Shown here one piece after another: positions 45,858 to 55,417 of a stretch of DNA of 64,000 bases. Source of the stretch: an uncultured Bacteroidales bacterium (GTDB taxonomy: Bacteria; Bacteroidota; Bacteroidia; Bacteroidales; UBA932). The DNA is taken from assembly GCA_944323245.1 (NCBI GenBank), contig CALURT010000002.1:1-64000 (forward strand), read 5' to 3'. Made by a program: the position numbers and the translations under genes. The notes beneath the pieces were generated by a model. It had not been told where the DNA came from, made no database searches, and saw only the letters and a list, made by a program, of their open reading frames with translations. The stretch's first letter is position 1; each line of letters begins with the position of its first letter.

Positions 45858-48680
45858 CTACTTATAAAGCCCGCCACATTTTTCAATAATCAACTTGACT
45901 GCCGTATTTGCCACCGGATCCACATGGGAAATATCGCTTGCATATAACAGTCCTATTGAGATATTGTTCTCCCATCTCTGATAGCTGTTCCAAAACGGCA
46001 GTTTTTTCAATGTATTCAAATCGATACGCGAATTATTCATCTCAATCCTTGACTGGTCCAAGGCTGAAAGCACATCCAGCAACGGTTGCCGCCTTGCATC
46101 CGCTCCATAGGCAGAGGAAGACAAATCCACTTCAAGATGACAAGTTTTCGCTTTTTGAGCGATGTTTGCCATATCGGCGTCTGTCATATAATCCCTTCCA
46201 ATGGAACTGACAAAGTTATTAAGCGTCAATGCAGCATAATCAGCAATTGCGTTCGGAAGACTATTTATGTCAAACACCGAATAATATTTGCTTATTTTGT
46301 CGGCAATGGATTTTCTTACTCCCAATTTATTCAACAATGCCAGAATCATAAAAATAACTTCATCGGAATGTGGAATAATGCCGGAGATTTCTTTAGCTTG
46401 TTTATTGAGATGATCAGTCCAGTAATCTATGATATTCTTTGCTATAACATCTGGAATCGTAGCCAACAATTCGCTCTCATTGGAAACTATGTCTTCCAAT
46501 GTTACTCCCATTCCCTCAAAGAATTTCTTCAATTCTGCCTCACTCTTATTGTAGCGACTGCATAATTTCCGGATATTGACATCCCTATCATCTTTCATGT
46601 CTATTTCGCAAAAGGCCTGGATCATTTTTACTGAAGAAACGCTTTGCGGTTCTTCTGTATGCCGCACTATGATATCATACGCAATAGTTCTGAGATCTGC
46701 GGAAGATACCATCATCCCGTCAATAATCTGTCCGAACAATTCCGGTTTTTCCCCGAAGGCAAATTCGGCATTCAATTTTATATCACATGCTATCTGACGG
46801 ATTTTTATATTGGTTTCTTCCTTGCTTTCCGATTCAAAATATACTGCCAACCTATTTATGATTTCATCTCTCATCTCTTTCAACTGTCGGAGATAGCGAT
46901 CTTTCCTTGCATCATCCAGCACCTCTGCTATCGCATCCAGATTCCTGATAATCGCCTTCGACCCGTCATTATTTACAGTGGCGACATCATCCCATGCTTG
47001 TTGAGGTTTTGCAAAATGTTTTCTGACAAATGGATTTGACAGGAAACTTTTTTCCAAATCACTGAAATAATCAGGATATTCATCAAATATATGTATACCG
47101 GACTCGATAGTGCCTTTCGATTCATTGTATCCGTCAAAGATCTGATTCTTGGAGGACCAGTAAAAATCCCTCAACAGATACACGTTCTGAAAACACGGTG
47201 ATGCAAATGCTCCTCCTTGCGGAACCCATTCGTCAAACCACTTTTCAGGTTCTATAATCTTGGGAATGGTAGTATTGAACCTTGCCCAATGATTGTCCAA
47301 CTTCGATACCGTTTCCTTAGTGTCATTTTTTGTCTTTTCAAGATCTATATTGAATTTGGTGCATATCATGAACAACGGTGCTATACCATTCGTTCCGGAC
47401 AATGTTTTCGCCCTTATTTCAGGTGTTTCCCCGATATTCTCTTCTATCCAGTTGTTGATTGACGGGCCGATTGTGGACTCCGTTTTCTGATCATTGTGGT
47501 GGCAGAACAACACTGCGCTGATTTTCAATGAACGTGAGTATTTATTAAACAAGTATGCCACTTTCCCTCTCCTAAGCACCGTAGGCAGCACCTCGCCTAA
47601 CTGCGACTCCTTGATTTTTTCCCGTGACCTGGCCCCGGGAAAATCCAAAAGATCTATTTTTTTCAGAAATTTGCGTTTCGTCGAAATTTCCTCCGGTAAT
47701 ACGAATGTCAGTTCACCGACAAGGGCCGACAGAGAAGCCTTGCTGAAATCCTTTGCCAAAAGATTTCTATCTCCGTCATATACGTCTGTATACAATACAT
47801 CGTCTGTGGGTTCTTTATGGATCCCACAGACAGAGTCAAGCCAATCTATTTTCAACAAAGTCCCCTTATCTCTGAGAACGGCATCAAAAGGTACATATAC
47901 TTCCGTCTGAAAATCCAGTTTTTTATACTCGTTGACAAGAGTACTGAACAATCTGTTCAATTCCGGATTATTGTTCCATATCAAGCCGAAAATCCGCACC
48001 CAGTTGTCCGTGTGGATATGTGTGATGACAGGAGCAACGACCTTGCAAAAATTGGATTTGCATATATTGGCTGCATTATTACCGATTATATCGTTGATAT
48101 AGTCACATATATCCCGGATATCGTCATCCTCAATTATGTTTTGAACAGCAGAATTGACACTCCACAAATCAGACATTTGGCTAAGTGTCATGTCAATATC
48201 CTCTTTCAGCAAGACATTTTCGTTATTTATCCTTACATCATTATAGTATGAATCAGCAAGTAATAAAATAATATCGACTACAGAGAGATTTGTGATTTTG
48301 ACAAAGTCCGCCATTTCGGAATTACTTTGCCTGATTGTGAAACGTGTAACCACTCCTGTCGATTCGTTCTTGGTATTGTTGCCGCCGCTGGGATTGATTT
48401 CATCTATAAAACTATAACTCTTTCCGTTATTCTCTATCACAAAAGGATGGTCAGGAGTAGAAAGAAGACTACTCATGAGATAAGATTTGCCAACCTGACT
48501 TTCACCATAGGCAGCAGCAGAACAATTCTCTGTAAACGTATCGCGGATTTTTCTTAACTGCCTGCGGTAATTCTTAAAAACTTCCCGCGGGAATGAATCC
48601 TTGCCATATTTGTCCGCCCATGCAATGGATTGTCCTATGATTTCAATATTGCTGTTGATATCTTGTATCATAATACCCAA
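45858..48680 (-). CDS. SrfC-like dynamin-type GTPase
   Basis: A 940-residue protein with a P-loop YGESQVGKSYLMSSLL (core 59-66), a following INPSGG and ESTGVVTRFT (switch region, 106-115), DFPG as G3 (346-349) and a TKFNID candidate for G4 (441-446). The phrase ESTG.VTRFT after a GxxQVGKSY loop is what I know from the virulence factor SrfC family, encoded with SrfA and SrfB in Salmonella and other enterics. The C-terminal 500 residues are helical, as in dynamin-like stalks. It sits 11 bp after the SrfB-like gene. SrfC is reported mostly in Proteobacteria, so a Bacteroidales copy is notable. Confidence 0.78.
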   Translation of the reverse strand: MGIMIQDINSNIEIIGQSIAWADKYGKDSFPREVFKNYRRQLRKIRDTFTENCSAAAYGESQVGKSYLMSSLLSTPDHPFVIENNGKSYSFIDEINPSGGNNTKNESTGVVTRFTIRQSNSEMADFVKITNLSVVDIILLLADSYYNDVRINNENVLLKEDIDMTLSQMSDLWSVNSAVQNIIEDDDIRDICDYINDIIGNNAANICKSNFCKVVAPVITHIHTDNWVRIFGLIWNNNPELNRLFSTLVNEYKKLDFQTEVYVPFDAVLRDKGTLLKIDWLDSVCGIHKEPTDDVLYTDVYDGDRNLLAKDFSKASLSALVGELTFVLPEEISTKRKFLKKIDLLDFPGARSREKIKESQLGEVLPTVLRRGKVAYLFNKYSRSLKISAVLFCHHNDQKTESTIGPSINNWIEENIGETPEIRAKTLSGTNGIAPLFMICTKFNIDLEKTKNDTKETVSKLDNHWARFNTTIPKIIEPEKWFDEWVPQGGAFASPCFQNVYLLRDFYWSSKNQIFDGYNESKGTIESGIHIFDEYPDYFSDLEKSFLSNPFVRKHFAKPQQAWDDVATVNNDGSKAIIRNLDAIAEVLDDARKDRYLRQLKEMRDEIINRLAVYFESESKEETNIKIRQIACDIKLNAEFAFGEKPELFGQIIDGMMVSSADLRTIAYDIIVRHTEEPQSVSSVKMIQAFCEIDMKDDRDVNIRKLCSRYNKSEAELKKFFEGMGVTLEDIVSNESELLATIPDVIAKNIIDYWTDHLNKQAKEISGIIPHSDEVIFMILALLNKLGVRKSIADKISKYYSVFDINSLPNAIADYAALTLNNFVSSIGRDYMTDADMANIAQKAKTCHLEVDLSSSAYGADARRQPLLDVLSALDQSRIEMNNSRIDLNTLKKLPFWNSYQRWENNISIGLLYASDISHVDPVANTAVKLIIEKCGGLYK

Positions 48681-48691
48681 TCATTCAAGAA

Positions 48692-51600
48692 TTAAAAATC
48701 AAATTCCCCGGAATCGAGCCAATACTGGTAGTCTGCACCCAAACTCTGGATATGTATTTCTATATTACTATCAGATATTTCTGAACCATTTCTGTCCTCA
48801 ACAGAAACGATGGAAAGAGATTCCTTATCTTCCACATCGCGCTCAATTGTGATTTTGAAAGGCATTCTCTTTTTAAGTTCATCTATCTCCTTGTTTACCA
48901 TGGCCTGAATGGCGGCATCCGACGGATTATTTCCATTATCGAAAGCTCGGTGACGAAGTTTATTCATTAACTTCATATAGTTGAAATCTATGGAGTATAA
49001 TGTCCTTGAGGGATAAGTGGCAAGACCTAATTGACGGACATTCAGCACTTCTGGAATACGGCTTACCGTAAGTTCGCCCTGTTTTTTGTCCGGGGTTATC
49101 AAATATTCAATAGGTTGCCCGTCTCGTGAAGCCTCGATATAATTCACGGTTGACTTCAGATTATTTTTCAACTTCTCCAAATTGATCGAAAATTTCTCCA
49201 AGTTGGAATATTCTGAAGCATAATGACCGATCACACCACCCATTGCAACGATGGTTTTAGGATTGGTGATATATCCTGTATTTTGGCAAAATGGATACCA
49301 GTCACCTACATAATAATTATTGAGCGTTATCAGTCTATTTGGTGAAACAGGGTAATATTTCAAAAATATATTCCTGATTGCCTGCAATGAGGACGGTCTT
49401 CCGGACAAAAGAATCACATCACAAGAATATGCGAAGAACATGGCTGCTATTTTCTTCAATAAAGGTTCAAATTCCTTTGAAATAATATCCGCGACTCTCT
49501 CTCTATCATATTCCCATACCAATGAAGTTATGTCTATTCCCATCCGCACCTTGAAATCGTCAATCACCCTTGCGTTCGGATAATTTTCCGAGAAAACATC
49601 ATCATATTTAACGATACAACTGCGGCTATCATTCGATGCCAATTCCAAAAAATATGTCATCAGCGGAACAGAATACTGAATATTGAAATCCCTCCTTGCA
49701 ATGCGCTCTGCACGTGTCTGTCCATTGTAATCCGGTCCGAAAAAATTTTTAATCTTTTGCCTGTACTGTATTGGATCCAAATGTCGTAAAGCCTTACGAA
49801 AAGCACTTTGTCTTTCATCCAAAAGCATTATGTTTTTAACAAGGGCCTTCAACATATCATCACCGGCAAAGTAAAAACTGTCATAAAATTGAGGATCCGG
49901 GGTTATAGTCGTTATATCTCCTTTTTCATAAGAATATTCACAAATCATCACATCAGAAGTGCCTGCACCAATATCAAGGGATCCGACCGTAAGTGTAGGC
50001 TGGCCACTCTCGCCTGTATTTTTCCCGTAAAGATTAAAAAATTCACTGCATACACCTTTGTATTTATGCCCGACTTCGCCATAGATATACACAAGTTGGG
50101 CACAAGTGGCTTCATCATAATACCAAGATGAGCTATCGTCATCCCTCATAGAACGTACTGCAGGGATTATTTCAATGTCCGATATAGTGTTTTCATAAGA
50201 AAACTTACCATGCAATGTCACCGCGTCTTTGGCGCATTTCACTAATGCTTCCCTTTCTATCTTAGACATAGCTGTAGGACAGGTTATAATGATACGTTTG
50301 ATTTTACGAGGTTCAGTATTCCTCCCTACATCTGTCCTGTAAGACTCGCTGTTGATATAGGTATTTGCCTGTGTAATCATTTCAAGAAAGGCAAAAGTCA
50401 TCAAACTTCGCCTCGAATAGTGCGAAGACCGGCCTCCATCAGTGCCTGTCGTATCTACACGGCCATCACTCATCAAACTGGAACTTATCCCTTTGATGTT
50501 CAAAATGTGACTTGACTTTTCTCCGGGTAAGACAAGAAATTCCCATTCTTTCTTACTGGGTTTACCGTCCCATAAATATCTCTTGGGACTCGAATAGGTC
50601 GATAACGTTTCCTCTTCCCACGAAGAACCGCATGCTCTATGAATTAATGTACTGGCTTCTTGTCCTAATCGGACAAAACTTGGATACACAAATTGTTTGC
50701 TGTCATTAATGCCAAATGAACCAAAATCCGCTTTTCTGAATGCCAGCCTCATATCAAATGGCTCATCATATGACCGTATATCCGTCTTATCATCCCTTTC
50801 AATCAGCAGATCAGTGTAATCAATTAATCTCAACGGTTTTACCTGATTAAAATTGGAATTATCCTCTATTAAGAGTGCGGTAGTTCTTGAATTGCCTATA
50901 TCAACTACCATATCAACGTTTCTTACTTCAACATCGTGATCCTTATATAACTTGACTGTAGGGAATAACTTATTCTGAGCTAAATAACTGATTAAAAACA
51001 CATAGGACGCGATATATGACATTTTACGGACATTCGTTCCTTTAATTGACGATACTGAACCTAAAGTCGGATGAACAAGTTTGAACAGATACTCATCTAT
51101 ATAACTCCAGTTTTCACCAGGAGAACAATAGTCCATAAGAAAAAATTCATTGTCACATAAATCGAATGCCATTTCTGAGCAATACTGGTCAGGAAATACA
51201 GGGTATTCGTTATATTCGTTTGAATTATATCCTGCTCTTGTATCAAAAGCGAGAATCAGATCATATTCAATGTAATTCGGATTACTTGTTTTTTTCGGAA
51301 TAAACTTAACGCGAGCCCAATTCATAGGGCTGAACTTAAATCTTTTTTCTGTTCTCCTAAAGAAATAGGGCAACGGTAACCAATGGTTCTCAAAACATTT
51401 AAGTGCATTATACTTATCAGAGAAAGTCAATTTATATAAATCTCCCTTTACGCCATCGGACATGTCATCATCGATTCGAAGGGGAGTTATTCCTTCGTTT
51501 CGTAATTCAATTGGATCGTATTCGACATTAGGATCATTAAGATAGCCGGCATCGAACAGATCTTGTTTATTGTAAAATAAAACGTTGTCTTCTGTGGTCA

Positions 51601-51745
51601 CTTCATGGACAAGGTCCAATCGCCATTGACCGTTGCCCGTATCGTACCATTCATGAAACCACATCTTAAACTTATCCTGGACATTTACCTTTAAGTTAAA
51701 GGTAAATAACTGAATACCAGAATTGGCTATTAGTGAATATTGCAT
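48692..51745 (-). CDS. SrfB-like Hsp70/actin-fold ATPase
   Basis: About 1017 residues when started at the ATG at 51745 (MQYSLIANSGIQLFTFNL); the open frame goes up to 51925 but that part looks non-coding. Actin-fold motifs appear in order: phosphate 1 VVDIGNSRTTALLIE (about 280-294), connect region, phosphate 2 GSLDIGAGTSDVMI (about 589-602), and the adenosine motif LLSGRPSSLQAIRNIF (about 780-795). Total length and spacing match the SrfB virulence-factor family rather than DnaK. It is the first gene of the operon, next to a SrfC-like GTPase as in srfABC operons. It probably uses ATP to remodel or recruit the partner GTPase; that is inference. Confidence 0.78.
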   Translation of the reverse strand: MQYSLIANSGIQLFTFNLKVNVQDKFKMWFHEWYDTGNGQWRLDLVHEVTTEDNVLFYNKQDLFDAGYLNDPNVEYDPIELRNEGITPLRIDDDMSDGVKGDLYKLTFSDKYNALKCFENHWLPLPYFFRRTEKRFKFSPMNWARVKFIPKKTSNPNYIEYDLILAFDTRAGYNSNEYNEYPVFPDQYCSEMAFDLCDNEFFLMDYCSPGENWSYIDEYLFKLVHPTLGSVSSIKGTNVRKMSYIASYVFLISYLAQNKLFPTVKLYKDHDVEVRNVDMVVDIGNSRTTALLIEDNSNFNQVKPLRLIDYTDLLIERDDKTDIRSYDEPFDMRLAFRKADFGSFGINDSKQFVYPSFVRLGQEASTLIHRACGSSWEEETLSTYSSPKRYLWDGKPSKKEWEFLVLPGEKSSHILNIKGISSSLMSDGRVDTTGTDGGRSSHYSRRSLMTFAFLEMITQANTYINSESYRTDVGRNTEPRKIKRIIITCPTAMSKIEREALVKCAKDAVTLHGKFSYENTISDIEIIPAVRSMRDDDSSSWYYDEATCAQLVYIYGEVGHKYKGVCSEFFNLYGKNTGESGQPTLTVGSLDIGAGTSDVMICEYSYEKGDITTITPDPQFYDSFYFAGDDMLKALVKNIMLLDERQSAFRKALRHLDPIQYRQKIKNFFGPDYNGQTRAERIARRDFNIQYSVPLMTYFLELASNDSRSCIVKYDDVFSENYPNARVIDDFKVRMGIDITSLVWEYDRERVADIISKEFEPLLKKIAAMFFAYSCDVILLSGRPSSLQAIRNIFLKYYPVSPNRLITLNNYYVGDWYPFCQNTGYITNPKTIVAMGGVIGHYASEYSNLEKFSINLEKLKNNLKSTVNYIEASRDGQPIEYLITPDKKQGELTVSRIPEVLNVRQLGLATYPSRTLYSIDFNYMKLMNKLRHRAFDNGNNPSDAAIQAMVNKEIDELKKRMPFKITIERDVEDKESLSIVSVEDRNGSEISDSNIEIHIQSLGADYQYWLDSGEFDF

Positions 51746-51751
51746 ACACAT

Positions 51752-52189
51752 CCGTTGTATTAGATTACGCTTTACAGTAATATTTACAAATTGTATTATA
51801 CAAACAGAAAGTGTGGAGCCGTAGCTTATTCTGTCGGAGGCTCTGGTAAGCCAAAGTACGAATAAACAATACAATACCCCACACCCGTATATGCAATTAT
51901 CGAATGATAATTTACAGTGATACAAGGCGATGAGTGCTATAGCCTGTCCTCGTACTTTTGAAAATTTACCAGATTTCCGACAAAGGATAAAAACCTTACA
52001 CTTTCATCTACAATATGTAATGCCGACTTTGCAGCATCGCAAAATTAGCAAATATTTTGTATATCGGGGTATTGTATTGATCTTTTTATCATCTCTTTTC
52101 CACATATTTTTCTGTAAAAATATGCCGCGAATACGTTTTTCCATCTTTTTCGCAAGCCTTGCGGTTTTATTGCAGCATAGAAAATTATT
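51752..52189. other. Leader region between the cluster operon and the upstream gene
   Basis: 438 AT-rich bases with no convincing gene on either strand. The operon promoter must lie here or in the last part of the upstream gene. I found no clear TAnnTTTG box in the minus direction and no terminator hairpin, so regulation cannot be read from the sequence. Confidence 0.5.
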
Positions 52190-53494
52190 TTATCTATGAC
52201 GACAGTCGCTCGCTACAATTACGAGTTCCCGAGGCAAACGTATACATTTCCTGTCACCTTTCCTGCCGTCGATATAATACCAGCCGGCAAGTTCTTCGTT
52301 GAACCTTGAAAGAAATGCCATTCTGATTCTTGCGCATTTTTCATTAATCGAATTGTCGTAAGGGTCAGTCAGTCTGTCTATGCTTTGAACCATTGCATCC
52401 GCATCGGTTCTACCGGATATTGAAGAATATATTTCATAAAGTTCATCTTTATAATCAGCCAGATCCTTGAAATATATACCTTCCGGATGTCTGAGAAACA
52501 GAAAATACACTGTCTTCTGTATCGGGGAAAGCTTGATTTCCATATTATTGAAATCCGGCAGAAATATCCTGTTGGACGCATCTATAAACAGTCTGCCGGG
52601 CCTGTCAGGAACTTCTCCGACCAGTTTTCTGATAACGAGAGATGACAGACCTCTTGATTCCAATTCCTTTATTTTCGACCTTATCTCCCCTCCTATACGG
52701 AGTATGTCATCATCGAAACGTTCATCAGCGGTAAATTGTGACATATAACGCTCGTATTCTTCATCGGTCATCATCCGGAACCGTATATGGTCATGATAAA
52801 TACAGCCGAGATATGCCGGAAATTCTATCGCAAATGATTCATAACTCAAAGATTCTATTCTCCTTATACTGAATCTGACATATCCCGTATCATCGTACCT
52901 GCTCATGCAGCGCAACAGGCATGGAACCTTGATTTCGTCCGTAACGTTATATGCTGCAGCTATATCCTGATACGTAAGAAATTCTTCAGGGACGTACCCG
53001 TTACAGTATATTGCAGGATTCAGATATGAAACATTTTCACTGTAATCATGTCCCGACTGACCTTTATTGTATTCAGGCAAATAGATGAATCTTACTCCAT
53101 GCGATTCTGCCATCCCGGCAAATTCGGCGAAGTGCGAAGAGATTATTTCATTCAATTCTTTACAATACTCCCGTTCGAAATACACCACTTCATACTCGGA
53201 AGGCATGAATTTCAAGTCTTCCTTATTTACCGAAATGTATTCCGGTTTTGATTCCCATGCAAATCCTGTTTCGGCGTTATTCCTATTTTTTGTCTTATGA
53301 AAATATGACCGGATATTTCTCCACCACATCAGACACGACATTACACATAAATCATCTACGTCGCTAATATACGCATAAACTGCATGTATAGCAAATGTAT
53401 CATGTCTAAAAAATCCCCGGAACCTTATCGGTAACATGGATTTGCTGTCAGATTCCTTGACTATGCTCGGAATGACAATCTTGTTCTTCCACAA
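52190..53494 (-). CDS. Bacteroidales protein with C-terminal winged-helix-like module, upstream of the cluster
   Basis: A 434-residue protein. The N-terminal part, about 1-260, has mixed strands with no motif I know. The C-terminal 150 residues follow a pattern I associate with Bacteroidales hypothetical proteins: LSPIQKTVYFLFLRHPEGIYF, KDLADYKDELYEIYSSISGR, SIDRLTDPYDNSINEKCARI, WYYIDGRKGDRKCIRL. The predicted helices and wing suggest a DNA-binding or protein-docking domain. It lies 444 bp upstream of the SrfB-like gene on the same strand and could be a regulator or the first component of the system. Its position resembles that of srfA, but I see no proof of homology. Confidence 0.6.
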   Translation of the reverse strand: MWKNKIVIPSIVKESDSKSMLPIRFRGFFRHDTFAIHAVYAYISDVDDLCVMSCLMWWRNIRSYFHKTKNRNNAETGFAWESKPEYISVNKEDLKFMPSEYEVVYFEREYCKELNEIISSHFAEFAGMAESHGVRFIYLPEYNKGQSGHDYSENVSYLNPAIYCNGYVPEEFLTYQDIAAAYNVTDEIKVPCLLRCMSRYDDTGYVRFSIRRIESLSYESFAIEFPAYLGCIYHDHIRFRMMTDEEYERYMSQFTADERFDDDILRIGGEIRSKIKELESRGLSSLVIRKLVGEVPDRPGRLFIDASNRIFLPDFNNMEIKLSPIQKTVYFLFLRHPEGIYFKDLADYKDELYEIYSSISGRTDADAMVQSIDRLTDPYDNSINEKCARIRMAFLSRFNEELAGWYYIDGRKGDRKCIRLPRELVIVASDCRHR

Positions 53495-53686
53495 AACTGT
53501 ATGAAAGGATGAACTTTGCTATAAATCATTATCTGTCTGAAGAAAAAAATACAATATCTCCTTACTGCACTTATGCTTGAAGTCAATGATAAAATACTTT
53601 GTTCTTTATATGGTTGTGGATAAGAAACTGCATTACAGATTGTAATGCAATTCTTGTTAAACTTGAATATCTTGTTTTAATCAGAC

Positions 53687-54103
53687 CTATTGCTTTCTTT
53701 CCAGTCTTTCAAGAAAGGCATCATGCCTTCCTGATTCTACATCATTGATTATGGTTTCTATCACTTGCAGTAATTCAGGAATATTGACCTTGGCTGTATT
53801 AAAGACCTTTTCAGGGTCTGTGGCAGAATACTCGTGGGATATTATGTTCCTCATACCTATTATTGCTCTCCAAGGTATTTGAGGATAGTGAACTGAAAAG
53901 AAACCATTATCAGTCATGTCATTTATCTTTTTGACTGTTTCTCCAACTGTCTGAAGACACATACAGGTAGAATTATAAAGCACCATTCCTGCAGTAGTGA
54001 CCAGCAGTTCATCCACTTCTTTCACATCTGAGGTGGTTTCAATTATAAACTCCGACTGATGCCTGATGAAACCAAGCATCTCCAGCAAGACATCTTTAGA
54101 CAT
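53687..54103 (-). CDS. hepT: HepT-like HEPN toxin
   Basis: About 138 residues from the ATG at 54103 (MSKDVLLEMLGFIRHQSEF). It has the HEPN ribonuclease motif RNIISHEY (R-x4-H-x-Y) preceded by PQIPWRAIIGM. HepT proteins are toxins that cut RNA and are silenced by the partner MntA, which adds AMP to the Tyr of this motif. The start overlaps the mntA end by 8 bp, the usual arrangement for this pair, except that mntA comes first here. Confidence 0.85.
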   Translation of the reverse strand: MSKDVLLEMLGFIRHQSEFIIETTSDVKEVDELLVTTAGMVLYNSTCMCLQTVGETVKKINDMTDNGFFSVHYPQIPWRAIIGMRNIISHEYSATDPEKVFNTAKVNIPELLQVIETIINDVESGRHDAFLERLERKQ

Positions 54104-54392
54104 ATACTGCATCTCTTTCCATGTTTTTCTTGAATACTGGTCTGAATATGGCTCCAAGAGAAACCAAATCAACCTTACAACTGAAAATACTCTCCAAATC
54201 CTCCTGTATGCCAGTCATATTGAAGAAGGTCGGCTGTTTCAGCTTTATGCACACATCTATGTCACTGCCTGGTTTCTGCTCCCCTCTTGCATAACTTCCA
54301 AACAGACCAAGAGTCTCAATGCCATAGACATCAGCCTTTTCAGCCTTGTATTCCCTCAATTTGTCAAGTACTTCGTCTGTCTGCATATCCAA
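54096..54392 (-). CDS. mntA: MntA-like nucleotidyltransferase antitoxin
   Basis: A 98-residue minimal nucleotidyltransferase with the exact G-S-x10-D-x-D motif in LGLFGSYARGE followed by PGSDIDV, and a third acidic position in VDLVS. In MntA/HepT modules this protein AMPylates the HEPN toxin on its Tyr residue. The start may be the second Met of MDMQTD. The pair lies just past the end of the unusual cluster, as often happens in genomic islands. Confidence 0.87.
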   Translation of the reverse strand: MDMQTDEVLDKLREYKAEKADVYGIETLGLFGSYARGEQKPGSDIDVCIKLKQPTFFNMTGIQEDLESIFSCKVDLVSLGAIFRPVFKKNMERDAVYV

Positions 54393-54562
54393 AGCATTTA
54401 TGTTGTCAAATATAACTATTTTTGCTCAATCTTCATCCAATATGTCAAATTCACAAAGCTTTTGAAAGGGAAAGATGTATCCACTTCTCCCATATAAATC
54501 CATTCAAAGTGAATACATCTGTATCTTCACTCTATTGGCATATTATTGCAAGGCCAGAAAAC

Positions 54563-55117
54563 CTAACATCGGATATAGATGAACATCATAGCAGGGATGA
54601 GTACCATAAGCAAGTTAAATACAATCCTTACCACTCTTAAACCTTTTGCATGTCTTTCCAATACCTTGAATATCATCTTTCTTGCAAGGTAAAGCACCAG
54701 ACAATACAATGATGCAGTCCAGCCCCAAATCATATACCTGTCTATTGTCACTATTTTGAAGCTCCAGTCTTGCTCATATACTATATACAGCCAGACTGCA
54801 AGCATCAGTAATATTTGTGCGCCAACGGCTATAATCCACTTCTTTAATGGAAGTACACTTAAAAGGCAATAAAAGAATGTAAATACAAAGATACAAGCAC
54901 CTATCGCTAAAGCTATATTGAATGGTTCTGTATGTGATAAATTTATCAATATGATACGTCTTTCCTGCTCCTGATAGCACAAAAGAATGCAGAACTCAAC
55001 TGCCCGTATTGTCAAATTGAACAGCATCATGGAAACATACCCATACCAGACACCTTGTAAAACTCCTTTGGGCAGTTTTTTCAGTGCAATCAGAAATTGT
55101 TGTTTCTTAGATACCAT
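54563..55117 (-). CDS. Four-helix membrane protein, unknown
   Basis: A 184-residue protein with hydrophobic segments near residues 16-45, 58-80 (ALAIGACIFVFTFFYCLLSVL), 88-110 (IIAVGAQILLMLAVWLYIV), 125-145 and 160-182. A lysine-rich start (MVSKKQQFLIALKKLPKG) suggests a cytoplasmic N-terminus. No family is recognised. The base composition is AT-rich like its neighbours in this small island. Confidence 0.6.
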   Translation of the reverse strand: MVSKKQQFLIALKKLPKGVLQGVWYGYVSMMLFNLTIRAVEFCILLCYQEQERRIILINLSHTEPFNIALAIGACIFVFTFFYCLLSVLPLKKWIIAVGAQILLMLAVWLYIVYEQDWSFKIVTIDRYMIWGWTASLYCLVLYLARKMIFKVLERHAKGLRVVRIVFNLLMVLIPAMMFIYIRC

Positions 55118-55171
55118 ATTAATAAAATTGTATTATATACCTAAGTGCGCTCGTGCATTATAGTCTTTCAT

Positions 55172-55417
55172 CTAAAATGAAGCACAAATTGCCCATAAAA
55201 TCAATGCGCCTAAAAGTGTCAGGCAATATATAAATGCAACAGGCTGTGGGCCTTTTGTACTGAGTTCTGAATTGAAGTCAGCCTTATCTTTCTTTTCTAT
55301 TTTTGGGGTAATGTTGCACAGGATGTCTTCCAATGCCCCTATATTATCCTTGCTCCTTGTCAGCAATATACATATCCTGTTCATTTCCGAAACTTTCTCC
55401 TTGTCATATGGTTCCAT
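55172..55417 (-). CDS. Small single-span protein, paired with the next gene
   Basis: An 81-residue protein. The start MEPYDKEKVSEMNRICILL resembles MKPYDPEKV inside the preceding gene, which suggests a shared origin. The body is charged, and the last 20 residues form one membrane helix (AFIYCLTLLGALILWAICA). Its start codon overlaps the previous stop as TAATG. Unknown function. Confidence 0.6.
   Translation of the reverse strand: MEPYDKEKVSEMNRICILLTRSKDNIGALEDILCNITPKIEKKDKADFNSELSTKGPQPVAFIYCLTLLGALILWAICASF

Noticed and set aside
51930..52199. 89-codon plus-strand frame in the cluster leader
   Set aside because: It overlaps the end of the upstream gene, has no homology I recognise and no start context; likely chance in AT-rich DNA.
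52190..53494. Identification of this gene as srfA
   Set aside because: Only its position next to SrfB/SrfC-like genes suggests it; no SrfA motif could be recognised.
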